Part shown: positions 1-8,630 of the stretch, one piece after another
How the letters are laid out: each line of letters starts with the position of its first letter
Numbering within the stretch: position 1 is the first letter of the stretch
Assembly: GCF_008364795.1 (NCBI RefSeq)
Contig: NZ_VTTM01000005.1
Coordinates: 124,001-188,000, forward strand
Source: Azospirillum oryzae
Lineage (GTDB): Bacteria > Pseudomonadota > Alphaproteobacteria > Azospirillales > Azospirillaceae
Length of the DNA: 64,000 bases
Direction: 5' to 3'
Notes under the pieces: generated by a model
Seen by the model: only the letters and a program-made list of their open reading frames with translations
What the model was told of the DNA's origin: nothing
Databases searched by the model: none
Position numbers and translations under genes: made by a program

Positions 1-959
1 ACCACCTCGACCTCCTCGCGCAGCACGTCGTCGCCGAGGAACTCCAGCGTCGCGGTGACCATCGCCGCCATCTCGTCGATGTCGGCCATCATCTTGGCGC
101 GCAGCGCATCGTCATCGACATATTCGGCACGCAGCCGCAGCCGCGTCGCCGGGGTGCGCAGATCGTGGCTGATCGCCGCCAGCAGATGGGTGCGCCCCTC
201 CATCAGGTCGCGCAGCGCGTTGCGCGCCTGGTTGAAGGCACGGGCGAGCGAGGCGACCTCCTCCGGCCCGTCCTCCGGCAGGGGGCGGGGGTGCAGGCGG
301 TCGTGCGGGCGGGTCGCCTGCTCCGCCAGGGATTCCAGCGGGCGGACCAGCCGGCCCGGAAGCCAGAGCAGCACCGCCAGCGCCAGACCGAAAGCGGCCA
401 GACCGGCCAGCACCATCTCGAACGGCGTGGTCCGCGGCCGCCAGAAGCGCGGGCTGGCGAATTCCAGCCAGCCGCCGCCGGCAAGCTGGACATAGACGCG
501 GGCGTCGCGCAGCTGGGCCGCCGTGTCCTCCGCCACCAGGGACAAGGATTCCGCCAGCGTCTGGGCACGGGCAGGCTGGAGCGGCAGCAGGGCGCGCTGT
601 GCGGCGACGAACACCGGGCGCGGCGCGTCGATAACGCCATCCAGCACCCAGCCGGCGGGAACGGCCGGGGTGCCGGGCGCCTGCCAGGACACCGACAGGT
701 CGGGCAATCCGGTCAGCGCCAGCGCCGGCCCGGCGGCGACCCCGTCCAGCACCGCGCGGTCGGCCGCCTCCACCGCCGCCGCCATCGCCGGTCCCAGCCG
801 GTGGGCGGTCAGCAGCTCCCGCGCGCGGTCGTCGACCAGCCGCATGCCGACCAGCGCCCCGCCATGGGTCAGGGCCAGAAGCGCCACCATCGCCGCCAGG
901 ATGCGGTGACGCAGCCGGGCGGGGCGCAGGCGGGCCGGCAACAGACGCTCAAGTGCCAC
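1..959 (-). CDS. EnvZ-type sensor histidine kinase (C-terminus cut by window edge)
   Basis: Membrane sensor kinase expected to phosphorylate the response regulator encoded just upstream on the same strand. The frame stays open from a GTG at 959 to the window start. The translation has an N-terminal hydrophobic segment, a periplasmic stretch, a second membrane segment, a HAMP-like region and the HisKA H-box AISHDLRTPATRLRLRAEY, then the start of the dimerisation helix. The ATP-binding domain lies outside the window. The GTG lies 11 bases inside the regulator gene, which indicates translational coupling. The ATG codons further in would delete the first membrane segment, so the GTG is preferred. 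Context with the divergent sugar-binding protein suggests sugar sensing, an inference by analogy with Pseudomonas GltR-GtrS. Confidence 0.85.
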   Translation of the reverse strand, partial: MALERLLPARLRPARLRHRILAAMVALLALTHGGALVGMRLVDDRARELLTAHRLGPAMAAAVEAADRAVLDGVAAGPALALTGLPDLSVSWQAPGTPAVPAGWVLDGVIDAPRPVFVAAQRALLPLQPARAQTLAESLSLVAEDTAAQLRDARVYVQLAGGGWLEFASPRFWRPRTTPFEMVLAGLAAFGLALAVLLWLPGRLVRPLESLAEQATRPHDRLHPRPLPEDGPEEVASLARAFNQARNALRDLMEGRTHLLAAISHDLRTPATRLRLRAEYVDDDALRAKMMADIDEMAAMVTATLEFLGDDVLREEVEV

Positions 960-1710
960 GGCCGGTCCCGGAGCTGGTCCCGGAAGAGGCGGACTCGCCC
1001 TGGTCCACCACCGTCGCGGTGAACTGGTAGCCGATGCCGCGCACCGTCTTGATCAGCGCCGAGCCGCCCGGCCCTTCCTCCAGCTTGCGGCGCAGGCGGC
1101 TGATCTGGATGTCGATGCTGCGGTCGAAGGGAATCGAGGTGTCGCCGCGGTGCTTCTCCAGCAGTTCGGTACGCTCCACCACCTGCGGCGCGCGTTCCAG
1201 CAGCGTGCCGAGCAGGGCATATTCGCCCTGGCTGAGATGCACCACCACCCGGTCGGGCGTGCGCAGCTCACGCCGCCCCTGGTCGAGCGACCAACCGGCG
1301 AAGCCCAGCACGCGCGGTCGTTCGCGCACCGGCTCCGGACCGCCGCAGCGGCGCAGGATGGCGCGGATGCGGGCCAGCAGTTCGCGGGCGCTGAAGGGCT
1401 TCACCAGATAATCGTCGGCGCCGACCTCCAGCCCAACGATGCGGTCGACCTCGCTGCCCATGGCGGTCAGCATGATGACCGGGGTCTCCGACTTGGCACG
1501 TAGCGAGCGGCACAGGCTGGTCCCGTCCTCCCCCGGCAGCATCACGTCCAGCACGATGAGATCGACTGGCCATTGCGCCAGCACCCGCGCCATCTCGCGC
1601 CCATCGCCGGCAGTGGAGACGCGGAATCCGCTCTTCACCAGGAAATCATGCAGCATGTCCCGGATCTCGGGATCATCGTCCACGACCAGGAGATGGCGCG
1701 CGCGCTCCAT
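949..1710 (-). CDS. OmpR-family response regulator
   Basis: Cytoplasmic DNA-binding response regulator of 253 residues. An N-terminal receiver domain carries the acidic pair D12-D13, the phospho-acceptor D55 in LIVLDVMLPGEDG, a switch Thr in VIMLTAMG and the conserved Lys in YLVKPF. The C-terminal winged helix is OmpR/PhoB type, with FDRSIDIQISRLRRKLE as the recognition region. The start ATG follows a GGGAAGGG ribosome site. The sensor kinase overlaps its 3' end. It is divergent from the sugar-binding protein at 1951 across about 240 bases, the natural place for its operator, although no clear direct repeat could be defined there. Confidence 0.93.
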   Translation of the reverse strand: MERARHLLVVDDDPEIRDMLHDFLVKSGFRVSTAGDGREMARVLAQWPVDLIVLDVMLPGEDGTSLCRSLRAKSETPVIMLTAMGSEVDRIVGLEVGADDYLVKPFSARELLARIRAILRRCGGPEPVRERPRVLGFAGWSLDQGRRELRTPDRVVVHLSQGEYALLGTLLERAPQVVERTELLEKHRGDTSIPFDRSIDIQISRLRRKLEEGPGGSALIKTVRGIGYQFTATVVDQGESASSGTSSGTGRGT

Positions 1711-1950
1711 GGTGTCCCTTCCCTATTCCGTATGGCGCATTCTTCTTTGTTGGCGCCGAGTGTAGCCTCCCCGGCCGGTCCGGGTACAGTGCGCCGCCGG
1801 GGCCGGTTTGTAACGGTTGCGTAACAGCAGCGGCACCGTGAAAAGGCGTTGTTACCAAATAATCCGGGCGCCGAATTGCCTGCGGGATAGAGTTCCTCCA
1901 GCGGCCAAAGGGCCAGCCGGAAGACCGAATGAAGAAGGGAACAGGGGGAA

Positions 1951-3228
1951 ATGTCCAAGATGCCGTCTCTCAGCACATCCATCCTCGGCATGACCGCGAT
2001 CGCGACCGTGATGGCCGGCGCCCTGCTGGCCGCTCCGGCCCGGGCCGAGCCGAAGGTGGAGGTGCTGCATTACTGGACCTCCGGCGGCGAATCGAAGGCG
2101 GCGGGCGCGCTGCGCCAGGACTTCGAAACGGCGGGCGGCAAGTGGATCGACGCGCCGGTGGCGGGCGGCGGCGGCGACGCGGCCAGTACCGTCCTGCGCT
2201 CCCGCGTGCTGGCCGGCGACCCGCCCAACGCGGTGCAGCTGAAGGGCCCGAACATCAAGGAATGGGCGGCGCAGGGCAAGCTGGCGACACTGGACGACGT
2301 CGCCAAGGCGGAGAACTGGGACGCCGTCCTGCCGCCGCAGATCCGCGACGTGGTGACCTACAAGGGCCATTACTACGCGGTTCCCGTGAACATCCACCGC
2401 GTCAACTGGATGTGGGTCAACCCGCAGGCGATGAAGAAGGCCGGCGTCGAGATCCCCAAGACCTGGGACGAGTTCAACGCCGCCGCCGAGAAGCTGAAGG
2501 CCGCCGGCATCATCCCGCTCGCCCATGGCGGCCAGCCCTGGCAGGAGGGCGCGCTGTTCGAGGATGTCGTCCTCGGCCTCGGCGGTCCCGACTTCTACCG
2601 CAAGGCTCTGGTGGAACTGGACGAGAAGTCGCTGACCAGCGACACGATGGTCAAGGTGTTCGACCAGATGCGCAAGCTGCGCGGCTATGTCGACGACGGC
2701 TTCCCCGGCCGCGAATGGAACCTCGCCGCCGGTCTGCTGATGAACGGGCAGGCCGCCATGCAGATCATGGGCGATTGGGAAAAGGGCGAGCTGACCGCCG
2801 CCGGCAAGGTGCCGGGCAAGGATTTCGTCTGCGCCCATGTGCCGGGCAAGTCGGGCTACATCGTCAATTCCGACAGCTTCGTCATGTTCAGCTCGTCCGA
2901 CCCCGACCGCGCCGCCGGTCAGAAGCTGCTGGCCAAGCTGATCCTGGGCAAGAAGTTCCAGGAGACCTTCAACGTGCTGAAGGGATCGATCCCCGCCCGC
3001 CAGGACATGGCGCGCGACAGTTTCGACGAATGCGCGGTGAAGTCGATGGATGATCTGAAGGCCGCCATCGACAGCAACAGCGCCGTGCCCTCGATGGCCC
3101 ACGAGATGGCGGTGCCCGGTGCCGTCCGCGGTGCCTTCCTGGACGTCGTCACCGCCCACTTCAACTCCACCATGTCCTCGCAGGATGCGGTGAAACGTCT
3201 GGCCGAGGCGGTCGATCTGGCGAAGTAA
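1951..3228 (+). CDS. ABC transporter sugar-binding protein (family 1, GtsA-like)
   Basis: Periplasmic solute-binding protein of 425 residues. It has a clear signal peptide (hydrophobic stretch, then ARA before EPKVEVLHYWTSGGE) and a family-1 solute-binding fold with the usual motifs LHYWTSGGE near the N-terminus and IMGDWEKGE mid-protein. It resembles the glucose/mannose binders GtsA/GltB of Pseudomonas. The start is preceded by AGGGGGAA. No permease or ATPase gene follows: the next 400 bases are non-coding and begin with a hairpin terminator. It must either share membrane subunits encoded elsewhere or work as a chemoreceptor ligand carrier. The divergent two-component pair suggests induced expression. 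Confidence 0.88.
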   Translation: MSKMPSLSTSILGMTAIATVMAGALLAAPARAEPKVEVLHYWTSGGESKAAGALRQDFETAGGKWIDAPVAGGGGDAASTVLRSRVLAGDPPNAVQLKGPNIKEWAAQGKLATLDDVAKAENWDAVLPPQIRDVVTYKGHYYAVPVNIHRVNWMWVNPQAMKKAGVEIPKTWDEFNAAAEKLKAAGIIPLAHGGQPWQEGALFEDVVLGLGGPDFYRKALVELDEKSLTSDTMVKVFDQMRKLRGYVDDGFPGREWNLAAGLLMNGQAAMQIMGDWEKGELTAAGKVPGKDFVCAHVPGKSGYIVNSDSFVMFSSSDPDRAAGQKLLAKLILGKKFQETFNVLKGSIPARQDMARDSFDECAVKSMDDLKAAIDSNSAVPSMAHEMAVPGAVRGAFLDVVTAHFNSTMSSQDAVKRLAEAVDLAK

Positions 3229-3671
3229 GTCTCTATTTCTCTTTGGTGTCGTCTCTCCTTCTCTGGTGTTGCGCGTGACCTTGAAGCCCCCCTTCCACCA
3301 TGGGAGAGGGGCTTTCTTCTTTCGCCCCGCGAATTACGGGAGCACCGCGGTTCCGGCGGAGCGACAGGATGGCGCCGGGCAGCCGAAAGTTCGTCGCAGC
3401 AACCCGGCAGGCAATCCGGCTATCCCGAATGGGATTTGGATGGGTCCGACATGCCGGACATTTGCCGCCGACCTGCGGACCGCTTCCCCCGATCGCGCGG
3501 AAGCGAATGAAGCCGGCGCGCACGCAAGGCGAATGACCGCCGTCCGACAGGCAATCCCGGCATCAGCGCAGGAGCAATCTCTCTAGAATCTCTTTAGAAA
3601 TTTATCGGTTCCGCCGACTTCCGCTAACGTGTTTACCGGCCTTCCCGTCGGGAACATCATTGGTGGGCGAC
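3229..3671 (+). other. Intergenic region between sugar-binding protein and membrane glycosyltransferase genes
   Basis: It holds the terminator at 3284-3319 and otherwise no convincing gene. Short open frames on both strands lack ribosome sites and protein-like composition. The last 90 bases are relatively A+T-rich and probably contain the promoter of the downstream gene, but no clear -35/-10 pair was assigned. Confidence 0.5.
3284..3319 (+). terminator. Rho-independent terminator after sugar-binding protein gene
   Basis: AAGCCCC at 3284-3290 pairs with GGGGCTT at 3308-3314 and is followed by a pyrimidine tail (TTTCTTCTTT). It lies 56 bases after the stop codon, which supports a single-gene transcript without permeases. 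Confidence 0.6.
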
Positions 3672-5285
3672 ATGCGGATGCCGTTTCAAAAACAAATACC
3701 GCCTGCAGATGCCCCTTCACCCGGTGGATCCGGCAACGGATCAATCAAGATCCTTGACCGTATTGGACTGACGACAACCCTGTGCTTGTTGTCGTTTTCG
3801 GTGTTGAGCTACTTCCTTGCCGCATCGAATACCCATTATGGGGAAGTCGGCTTGCCCAATCAGGCGGCGTTCTTCGACCGCCTGGCCGCCTCCGTCGCCG
3901 ACCTGCCCATCCCGCTGGCCCACGCGTTGACCGCCGGCAACGGCTTCACCCATGACGGCCTGTATTTCCTGGCCTATTGCCTGCCCCTCGCCCTTCCGGT
4001 CGCCTTGGCCGCATGGCTGTTCCGCTGGCTGTCCGACGTCGACGGGCCGATTCCGAAGGCCGTGACGGACCGGCTTTTCCTGTGGCCGGTCGTCTTCACC
4101 GCCGTCAGCATTCCCTCCTTCCCGGTGATGACCCAGGACATCTGGTTTTCCGCGCTGTGGGGCGAGGAAATCGTCCGGGGGCAGAATCCCTACTATGTCC
4201 CCTTCACGCCGGAGCAGGCCGCAGCCTTTCCGTTCGACGAGGTGCCGGCGATGATGACCTACGGCCCCCTGTGGGCGGTGGTCTCGGCCGGCGTCATGGC
4301 GCTGAGCGGCGGGAATGTCTGGGTGACCGGACTTCTGTTCAAGCTGCTGCTGGCGGGGGCCTGGATCGGCGGGCTCGCCATCATCCGGCATATCGGCCGG
4401 ACCCATGACGAGGCGACCGCCGCCGCCGGGCTCGTCGCCTTCGGCTGGCTGCCCATCGGCCACATCTATTCGGCCGGCGAGGCGCACAACGACATGGCGA
4501 TGGTCGTCCTGATGATGCTGTGGCTGATGCGCCTTTCCGCCGGCGACCGCGCCGGCCCGCTGGCGCTGGCGGCCTCGGCCGCCTGCAAATACACCAGCGC
4601 CGCCCTGGTCTCCGTCGATCTGCTCTACAGGCTCGGCAAATCGAGAAACATGGATTTCAGGGGCAGGCTCACCGCCTACCTCCTGCGCGGGATCCCCGCC
4701 GCCGCCTTCTTCCTGGCCGTCCTGTTCCTTTTCTACCGCTCGCCCGCATTCTTCGACGCCGTGCGCGGCATGTCCGGATGGCAGTGGCTGCAGCCGGCGG
4801 ACATCGTCCGGGTGGCCGAGCGGCTGCTGGGCATCGACATGGCCCCCCTGCGCTGGCTGGTGCGCGGGGCCTTCGCCGGCTTCGCCCTGTGGACCCTGGC
4901 CGCGCTGTACCGGCGGCCGACCGCGGAGAATGCCTGGAAGGCCGCCACCGCGGTGATGGCGGCGGTGGTGTTCGGCCTGTCGACCCACCTGTGGCCCTGG
5001 TTCATGCTGTGGCCGCTGGCACTGGCAGCACTCGTGCCGTCCTGGTGGTTCTCGCGCTGGATCTTCGGCGTCGCGGCCTTGGCCCCCTTCGCGGTCGTCC
5101 CCTTCTGGCGCTACGAAGACGGATTCGATCCCTTCTACACCAAGACGCTGACCGCCCTGCCGCTCTATGCGGGAGCGACCCTCTTCATGGTCTGGATGCT
5201 CGACCGCAAGGACCGGGCCGCGGTCGCCGCATGGGCGGCGTCGCTGCCGGGACGCCTGCGCATCGCCCGGGCTCACCGATCATGA
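3672..5285 (+). CDS. Polytopic membrane glycosyltransferase-like protein (GT87/DUF2029-like)
   Basis: Integral membrane protein of about 537 residues with roughly ten or more hydrophobic segments. A loop near the middle of the N-terminal half carries MTQDIWFSALWGEEIVRG and GQNPYY. Asp-containing first loops with a GxNPY motif are typical of polyprenol-phosphate-dependent GT-C mannosyl/arabinosyltransferases (GT87/DUF2029 group). A later AGEAHNDM motif and a KYTSAAL stretch are also seen in that group. A role in adding a sugar to an envelope glycan or lipid is inferred. The ATG at 3672 is chosen because GGTGGG lies just upstream; a TTG at 3660 would add four residues. The stop codon lies in a 14-bp tandem duplication shared with the next gene's leader. 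Confidence 0.6.
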   Translation: MRMPFQKQIPPADAPSPGGSGNGSIKILDRIGLTTTLCLLSFSVLSYFLAASNTHYGEVGLPNQAAFFDRLAASVADLPIPLAHALTAGNGFTHDGLYFLAYCLPLALPVALAAWLFRWLSDVDGPIPKAVTDRLFLWPVVFTAVSIPSFPVMTQDIWFSALWGEEIVRGQNPYYVPFTPEQAAAFPFDEVPAMMTYGPLWAVVSAGVMALSGGNVWVTGLLFKLLLAGAWIGGLAIIRHIGRTHDEATAAAGLVAFGWLPIGHIYSAGEAHNDMAMVVLMMLWLMRLSAGDRAGPLALAASAACKYTSAALVSVDLLYRLGKSRNMDFRGRLTAYLLRGIPAAAFFLAVLFLFYRSPAFFDAVRGMSGWQWLQPADIVRVAERLLGIDMAPLRWLVRGAFAGFALWTLAALYRRPTAENAWKAATAVMAAVVFGLSTHLWPWFMLWPLALAALVPSWWFSRWIFGVAALAPFAVVPFWRYEDGFDPFYTKTLTALPLYAGATLFMVWMLDRKDRAAVAAWAASLPGRLRIARAHRS

Positions 5286-5305
5286 GGGGCCGATCATGAG
5301 GGGCC
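5278..5305 (+). repeat. Exact 14-bp tandem duplication spanning a stop codon
   Basis: CGATCATGAGGGGC occurs twice back to back (5278-5291 and 5292-5305). The first copy contains the TGA of the upstream gene and both copies contain GAGGGGC. The second GAGGGGC sits at Shine-Dalgarno distance from the GTG at 5310. Confidence 0.9.
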
Positions 5306-5309
5306 AGTC

Positions 5310-6527
5310 GTGACGGAGCGCCAGATGCCAGCCAGCCCGACCGAAACCCTCCTCGCCACGGCAGGCCGGAGCACGGCTCCGCCCTTGTTCGGGAGTGACC
5401 CTATGCTGATGCCGACCCCGCAGCCGGCCCGGGACAGAAGCCTGGACGTCATCCGCGTCACCGCCCTCGTCTTCATGGTGGCGGCCCATTGGGGCCGCAC
5501 GATCCCGGACGCCTACCCCCTCGTCAACATCCTGCAGTTCGTATTCGAACTGGCGCCGGTGATGTTCTTCTTCGCCTTCGGAATGACGCTCGATCATTTC
5601 CTGAGAAAGCCGCTGGCCCGGCGGATCGAAGGCCATCTGAAGCTGTTCATCCTGGCGGCAATCCACGGCCTGTATCAGGAGAAGAACCCGTTCACCAGCG
5701 ACTTCTTCATGTTTCTCTTCGCCGCCCGCCTTCTGTTCGACATCCACGCCAGCGTCGGCACCGCCAACCGGGTGTTCATCGCCCTCTTTCTTCTTTCGCT
5801 GTGCGGCGCCTGGGTCGTCCTTCCGCTCCCCTACGTCTACGACCTGTTCGCGTCGCCCTTTCCGGGCTGGTTCCCGGTCTTTCCCTGGATCCTCTTCGTC
5901 GTCGCCGGGCGGATGTTCGCCCATCACCGGCAGTCCTCCCGCACCGCCGTCATCGCCCTGCTAGGCCTGACGGTGGCGCTGTTCGACACCATGATCTTCG
6001 GGCATGGAGTGTCGAAATGGCCGCTGTCGCCTGATTACGCTCTGTTGTTCGGCAGTGCGACCGCGCTGGCGTTCCTCGCCCTCGACCGCATCCGCTGGCC
6101 GGCCTTCCTGTCCTGGCGGACCGTGGACCTGCTGTCCGGCAATCTGCTACTGGCGACCGCGCTGCACTACATCGCCGTCGCCGCGGTGAGGTCGGCGCAT
6201 GGCGCGCTGTCTCCGGTCCTCGCCGGATCGGTTCCCGCCGCCTATCTGCCGGCGGCGATCACCCTGGAATATGTCCTGCTGGCCGGGATCGCTTTTCTCA
6301 TCCTGATCGCGCTGGTCCGCGCGACCCTGGCGGTGGGAGCCTGGCTGGACGGACGCGGCATCCTCGGCATCGCCGACACCCTGTTGCCGACCATCGCGGT
6401 GACCGGCATCGTTCTCTATGCCGCCATGCTCCACCTCAACAACGACCTGCGCGACGCCGGGCTGCCCTTCCTCTGCGCCATTGCCTTCCTGATCGTCTAC
6501 AAACGAGGCATAGGAGGGCGGGCATAG
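5310..6527 (+). CDS. Polytopic membrane protein, acyltransferase-like (DUF1624/OpgC-like)
   Basis: Protein of about 405 residues with around ten hydrophobic segments. The first segment reads RDRSLDVIRVTALVFMVAAH. The pattern R-x-x-S-L-D-x-x-R followed by a membrane-embedded His is shared by membrane acyltransferases (acyltransferase-3, OpgC and DUF1624/HGSNAT-catalytic families). APVMFFFAFGMTLDHFL follows, as expected for the second segment. It lies 24 bases after the glycosyltransferase-like gene and is probably cotranscribed, so acylation of the same envelope glycan is a reasonable inference. The GTG at 5310 has GAGGGGC upstream; ATG codons at 5325 and 5403 are alternatives, and the first 40 residues look non-conserved. 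Confidence 0.55.
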   Translation: MTERQMPASPTETLLATAGRSTAPPLFGSDPMLMPTPQPARDRSLDVIRVTALVFMVAAHWGRTIPDAYPLVNILQFVFELAPVMFFFAFGMTLDHFLRKPLARRIEGHLKLFILAAIHGLYQEKNPFTSDFFMFLFAARLLFDIHASVGTANRVFIALFLLSLCGAWVVLPLPYVYDLFASPFPGWFPVFPWILFVVAGRMFAHHRQSSRTAVIALLGLTVALFDTMIFGHGVSKWPLSPDYALLFGSATALAFLALDRIRWPAFLSWRTVDLLSGNLLLATALHYIAVAAVRSAHGALSPVLAGSVPAAYLPAAITLEYVLLAGIAFLILIALVRATLAVGAWLDGRGILGIADTLLPTIAVTGIVLYAAMLHLNNDLRDAGLPFLCAIAFLIVYKRGIGGRA

Positions 6528-6534
6528 GAGGACG
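6507..6534 (+). repeat. Near-exact 14-bp tandem duplication spanning a stop codon
   Basis: GGCATAGGAGGGCG (6507-6520) is followed directly by GGCATAGGAGGACG (6521-6534), with one mismatch. The TAG stop of the membrane protein gene (6525-6527) lies in the second copy. Confidence 0.85.
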
Positions 6535-6552
6535 CCGGCGTCGCGACGGCCG

Positions 6553-7629
6553 TCAGTTCGGCGTGATCGCCACCTTCAGCACGCCATCGCGCTGGTGGCC
6601 GAACAGCTCATAGGCCGCCTCGATCCGGTCGAGCGTGAAGCGGTGGGTGACCAGCGGCTTCAGGTCGACGCGGCCGGAGGCGACGACGCCCATCAGCCGC
6701 CGCATCCGCTCCTTGCCGCCGGGGCAGAGCGAGGTGACGATGGTGTGGTCGCCCAGCCCTGCCGCGAACGGCCCCAGCGGCAGGCGCAGGTCGCCGGAAT
6801 AGACGCCCAGGCTGGACAGCGTGCCGCCCGGCCGCAGGACGCGTAGCGCCGCCTCGAAGGTGGCCTGAGTGCCCAGCGCCTCGATGGCGACGTCCACGCC
6901 CCGGCCGTCGGTGAGGCGCATGATCTCCTCCACCGGGTCGACGCGGCGGAAATCGACCACATGGTCGGCGCCCATGCGTCGCGCCATCTCCAGCCGCGCC
7001 GGCACCGTGTCGACACCGATGATGGTGGTGGCGCCCTTAAGCTTGGCCCCGGCGGTGGCGCAGAGGCCGATGGGACCTTGCGCGAACACCGCCACGGTGT
7101 CGCCGATGCGGATGTTGCCGCGCTCCGCCCCGGCGAAGCCGGTGGACATGATGTCGGGGCACATCAGCACTTCCTCGTCCGTCAGCCCGTCGGGGACGGG
7201 GGCGAGGTTGGTCATCGCGTCGGGCACCAGCAGATATTCGGCCTGGGAGCCGTCGATGCTGTTGCCGAACCGCCAGCCGCCAAGCGGCTTCCAGCCATGC
7301 CTGGTGCCGGCGCCGTCCTGGGAATGGCAGCCGCACAGGCAGGCGTTGCTGTGACCGCTGGGGGTGATGGCCCCGGCGATCACCCGCTGCCCCTCTTGGT
7401 AGCCGGTGACGGCGGAGCCCAGCTTCTCGATGATGCCGACCGGCTCGTGGCCGATGGTCAGGCCGCGATTGACCGGATATTCGCCCTTCAGAATGTGGAT
7501 GTCGGTGCCGCAGATCGTCGTCGTGGTGATGCGGATCAGCGCGTCGAGCGGTCCGACGTCGGGAATTGGTTTGTCGTCCAGCACGATGCGGCCCGGTTCG
7601 ACGAACACCGCCGCTTTCATCATGACCAT
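6553..7629 (-). CDS. Zinc-dependent medium-chain alcohol dehydrogenase
   Basis: Cytoplasmic NAD(P)-dependent MDR-family dehydrogenase of 358 residues. Catalytic zinc ligands are visible in CGTDIHIL and GHEPVGIIE. The structural zinc loop is shortened to ACLCGCHSQDG, where the usual four-Cys cluster is incomplete. The nucleotide site follows as VAVFAQGPIGLCATAGAKLKG with GVDTVPARLEMARRMGAD. It resembles threonine dehydrogenase/isopropanol dehydrogenase-type enzymes; the substrate is not known. The start at 7629 is chosen because GGGAGGAC lies just upstream and the translation begins MVMMKAAVF, typical of the family. The frame extends 29 codons further upstream without a ribosome site. It is transcribed alone, convergent with the membrane protein gene. 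Confidence 0.85.
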   Translation of the reverse strand: MVMMKAAVFVEPGRIVLDDKPIPDVGPLDALIRITTTTICGTDIHILKGEYPVNRGLTIGHEPVGIIEKLGSAVTGYQEGQRVIAGAITPSGHSNACLCGCHSQDGAGTRHGWKPLGGWRFGNSIDGSQAEYLLVPDAMTNLAPVPDGLTDEEVLMCPDIMSTGFAGAERGNIRIGDTVAVFAQGPIGLCATAGAKLKGATTIIGVDTVPARLEMARRMGADHVVDFRRVDPVEEIMRLTDGRGVDVAIEALGTQATFEAALRVLRPGGTLSSLGVYSGDLRLPLGPFAAGLGDHTIVTSLCPGGKERMRRLMGVVASGRVDLKPLVTHRFTLDRIEAAYELFGHQRDGVLKVAITPN

Positions 7630-8016
7630 GGCGTCCTCCCCTGGATGGTGGCCGCCGGTCCCGGAACTGCGTCGCGCAAACATCGCAAACGGCCCGCGGC
7701 CGGCGTTGTGCTTCACGCCGTTCAGTCTGGCACGGCGGGGAGGGGCCGGCGTTGATGCAGATTAAAAGATGGGCTGGTCAGGGGCAGCGCCGGGACGCCG
7801 ATTCGCCCCACCCCACAACGACACGGCACTGGCCGGGAATGCAATGGAATGACAGCCGTGGGCTATCGATGAATTTCGGCCAAAAGTTGTTATGCCAGGC
7901 GATATGATCTTCTATACGGATGTATTATCTGATCATTTTCTAATTTTTGTCGATGACCAATCGAAGAAACATTCCTATACGAGAGCCGTCCACTTCTTAA
8001 GACAAGAGGCCATTCA
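7630..8016. other. Divergent intergenic region, A+T-rich on its right side
   Basis: This separates the alcohol dehydrogenase from the secreted-protein gene. Bases from about 7880 to 8000 are clearly A+T-rich compared with the surroundings and probably hold the promoter of the downstream gene. No gene or defined operator was recognised. Confidence 0.4.
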
Positions 8017-8548
8017 ATGAAGTCGTTTGCACTCTCCACCATATTCTCGATCGCCGCCCTGCTGTCCGCCGGCGTGGCCAACGCGCAGCAGAAGCCCGTT
8101 GTTCTGTCGGCCCTGCCGTCGCAGAACTTCGCCTTCTGTCTGAGCAGCGATGCAACCGTTGTCATTTCCACAACCCTGCAGAACGAAGTCGGCGTCGTCG
8201 TCACCAATGTCGGCAACAGCCAGACCAATACGTCCGGCACCGTGGTCGTCGCGGCCAACAAATTTTTATGGCAACGGTGCCGGCGGCGAGTGGACGTCCG
8301 GAATGGGGGCGTCCACCCTCTCCGGTGGCTCCTGCTACAACGTTGGCATGATGAGCAAGACCACCTCGCCGAACGGCAGCAATCCCTGGACCTGTGGCCA
8401 GACGACCGGTACCCCCAGCCTTACCGGCGCCACGATGTCGGGGCTGGTCACGACGACGACGCAGGTCACGTCGGTCGCAGCGGGTTATGTGGTGGCCGGC
8501 GTCACCTCGACGCTCAACAACGCGCCGAACGTGAACTGCCCGTACTGA
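8017..8548 (+). pseudogene. Secreted protein gene with a +1 frameshift (or sequencing indel) at an A3T5 tract
   Basis: The first frame starts at ATG 8017 after AAGAGG and encodes a signal peptide (cleavage after VANAQ) and about 60 mature residues. It derails at AAATTTTT (8260-8267). Shifting by one base restores a protein-like frame (FYGNGAGGEWTSGMGASTL) that continues to the TGA at 8546-8548 and ends NVNCPY. Removing one base gives a single Ser/Thr/Gly-rich extracytoplasmic protein of about 176 residues with four cysteines in the mature part. The family is not recognised. The tract could be a true inactivation, a slippery site or an assembly error. A strong hairpin follows 44 bases downstream. 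Confidence 0.65.
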
Positions 8549-8591
8549 TCGATATTGCCGATCCGAACGGCGCTTGCCGGTCGGACGGATC

Positions 8592-8630
8592 GGAAGCGGC
8601 CGCCCACCTTCCCGGTGGGCGGCCGTTTCC
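8592..8630 (+). terminator. Long GC-rich hairpin after the secreted-protein gene
   Basis: A 17-bp arm (8592-8608) pairs with 8614-8630 around the loop TTCCC; the only imperfection is a G-T pair. There is no long T tail, so it may act as a transcript 3' end or a processing barrier. Confidence 0.7.

Noticed and set aside
3233..3586. Open frames of about 100 codons after the sugar-binding protein gene
   Set aside because: They overlap the terminator, are found on both strands and lack ribosome sites.
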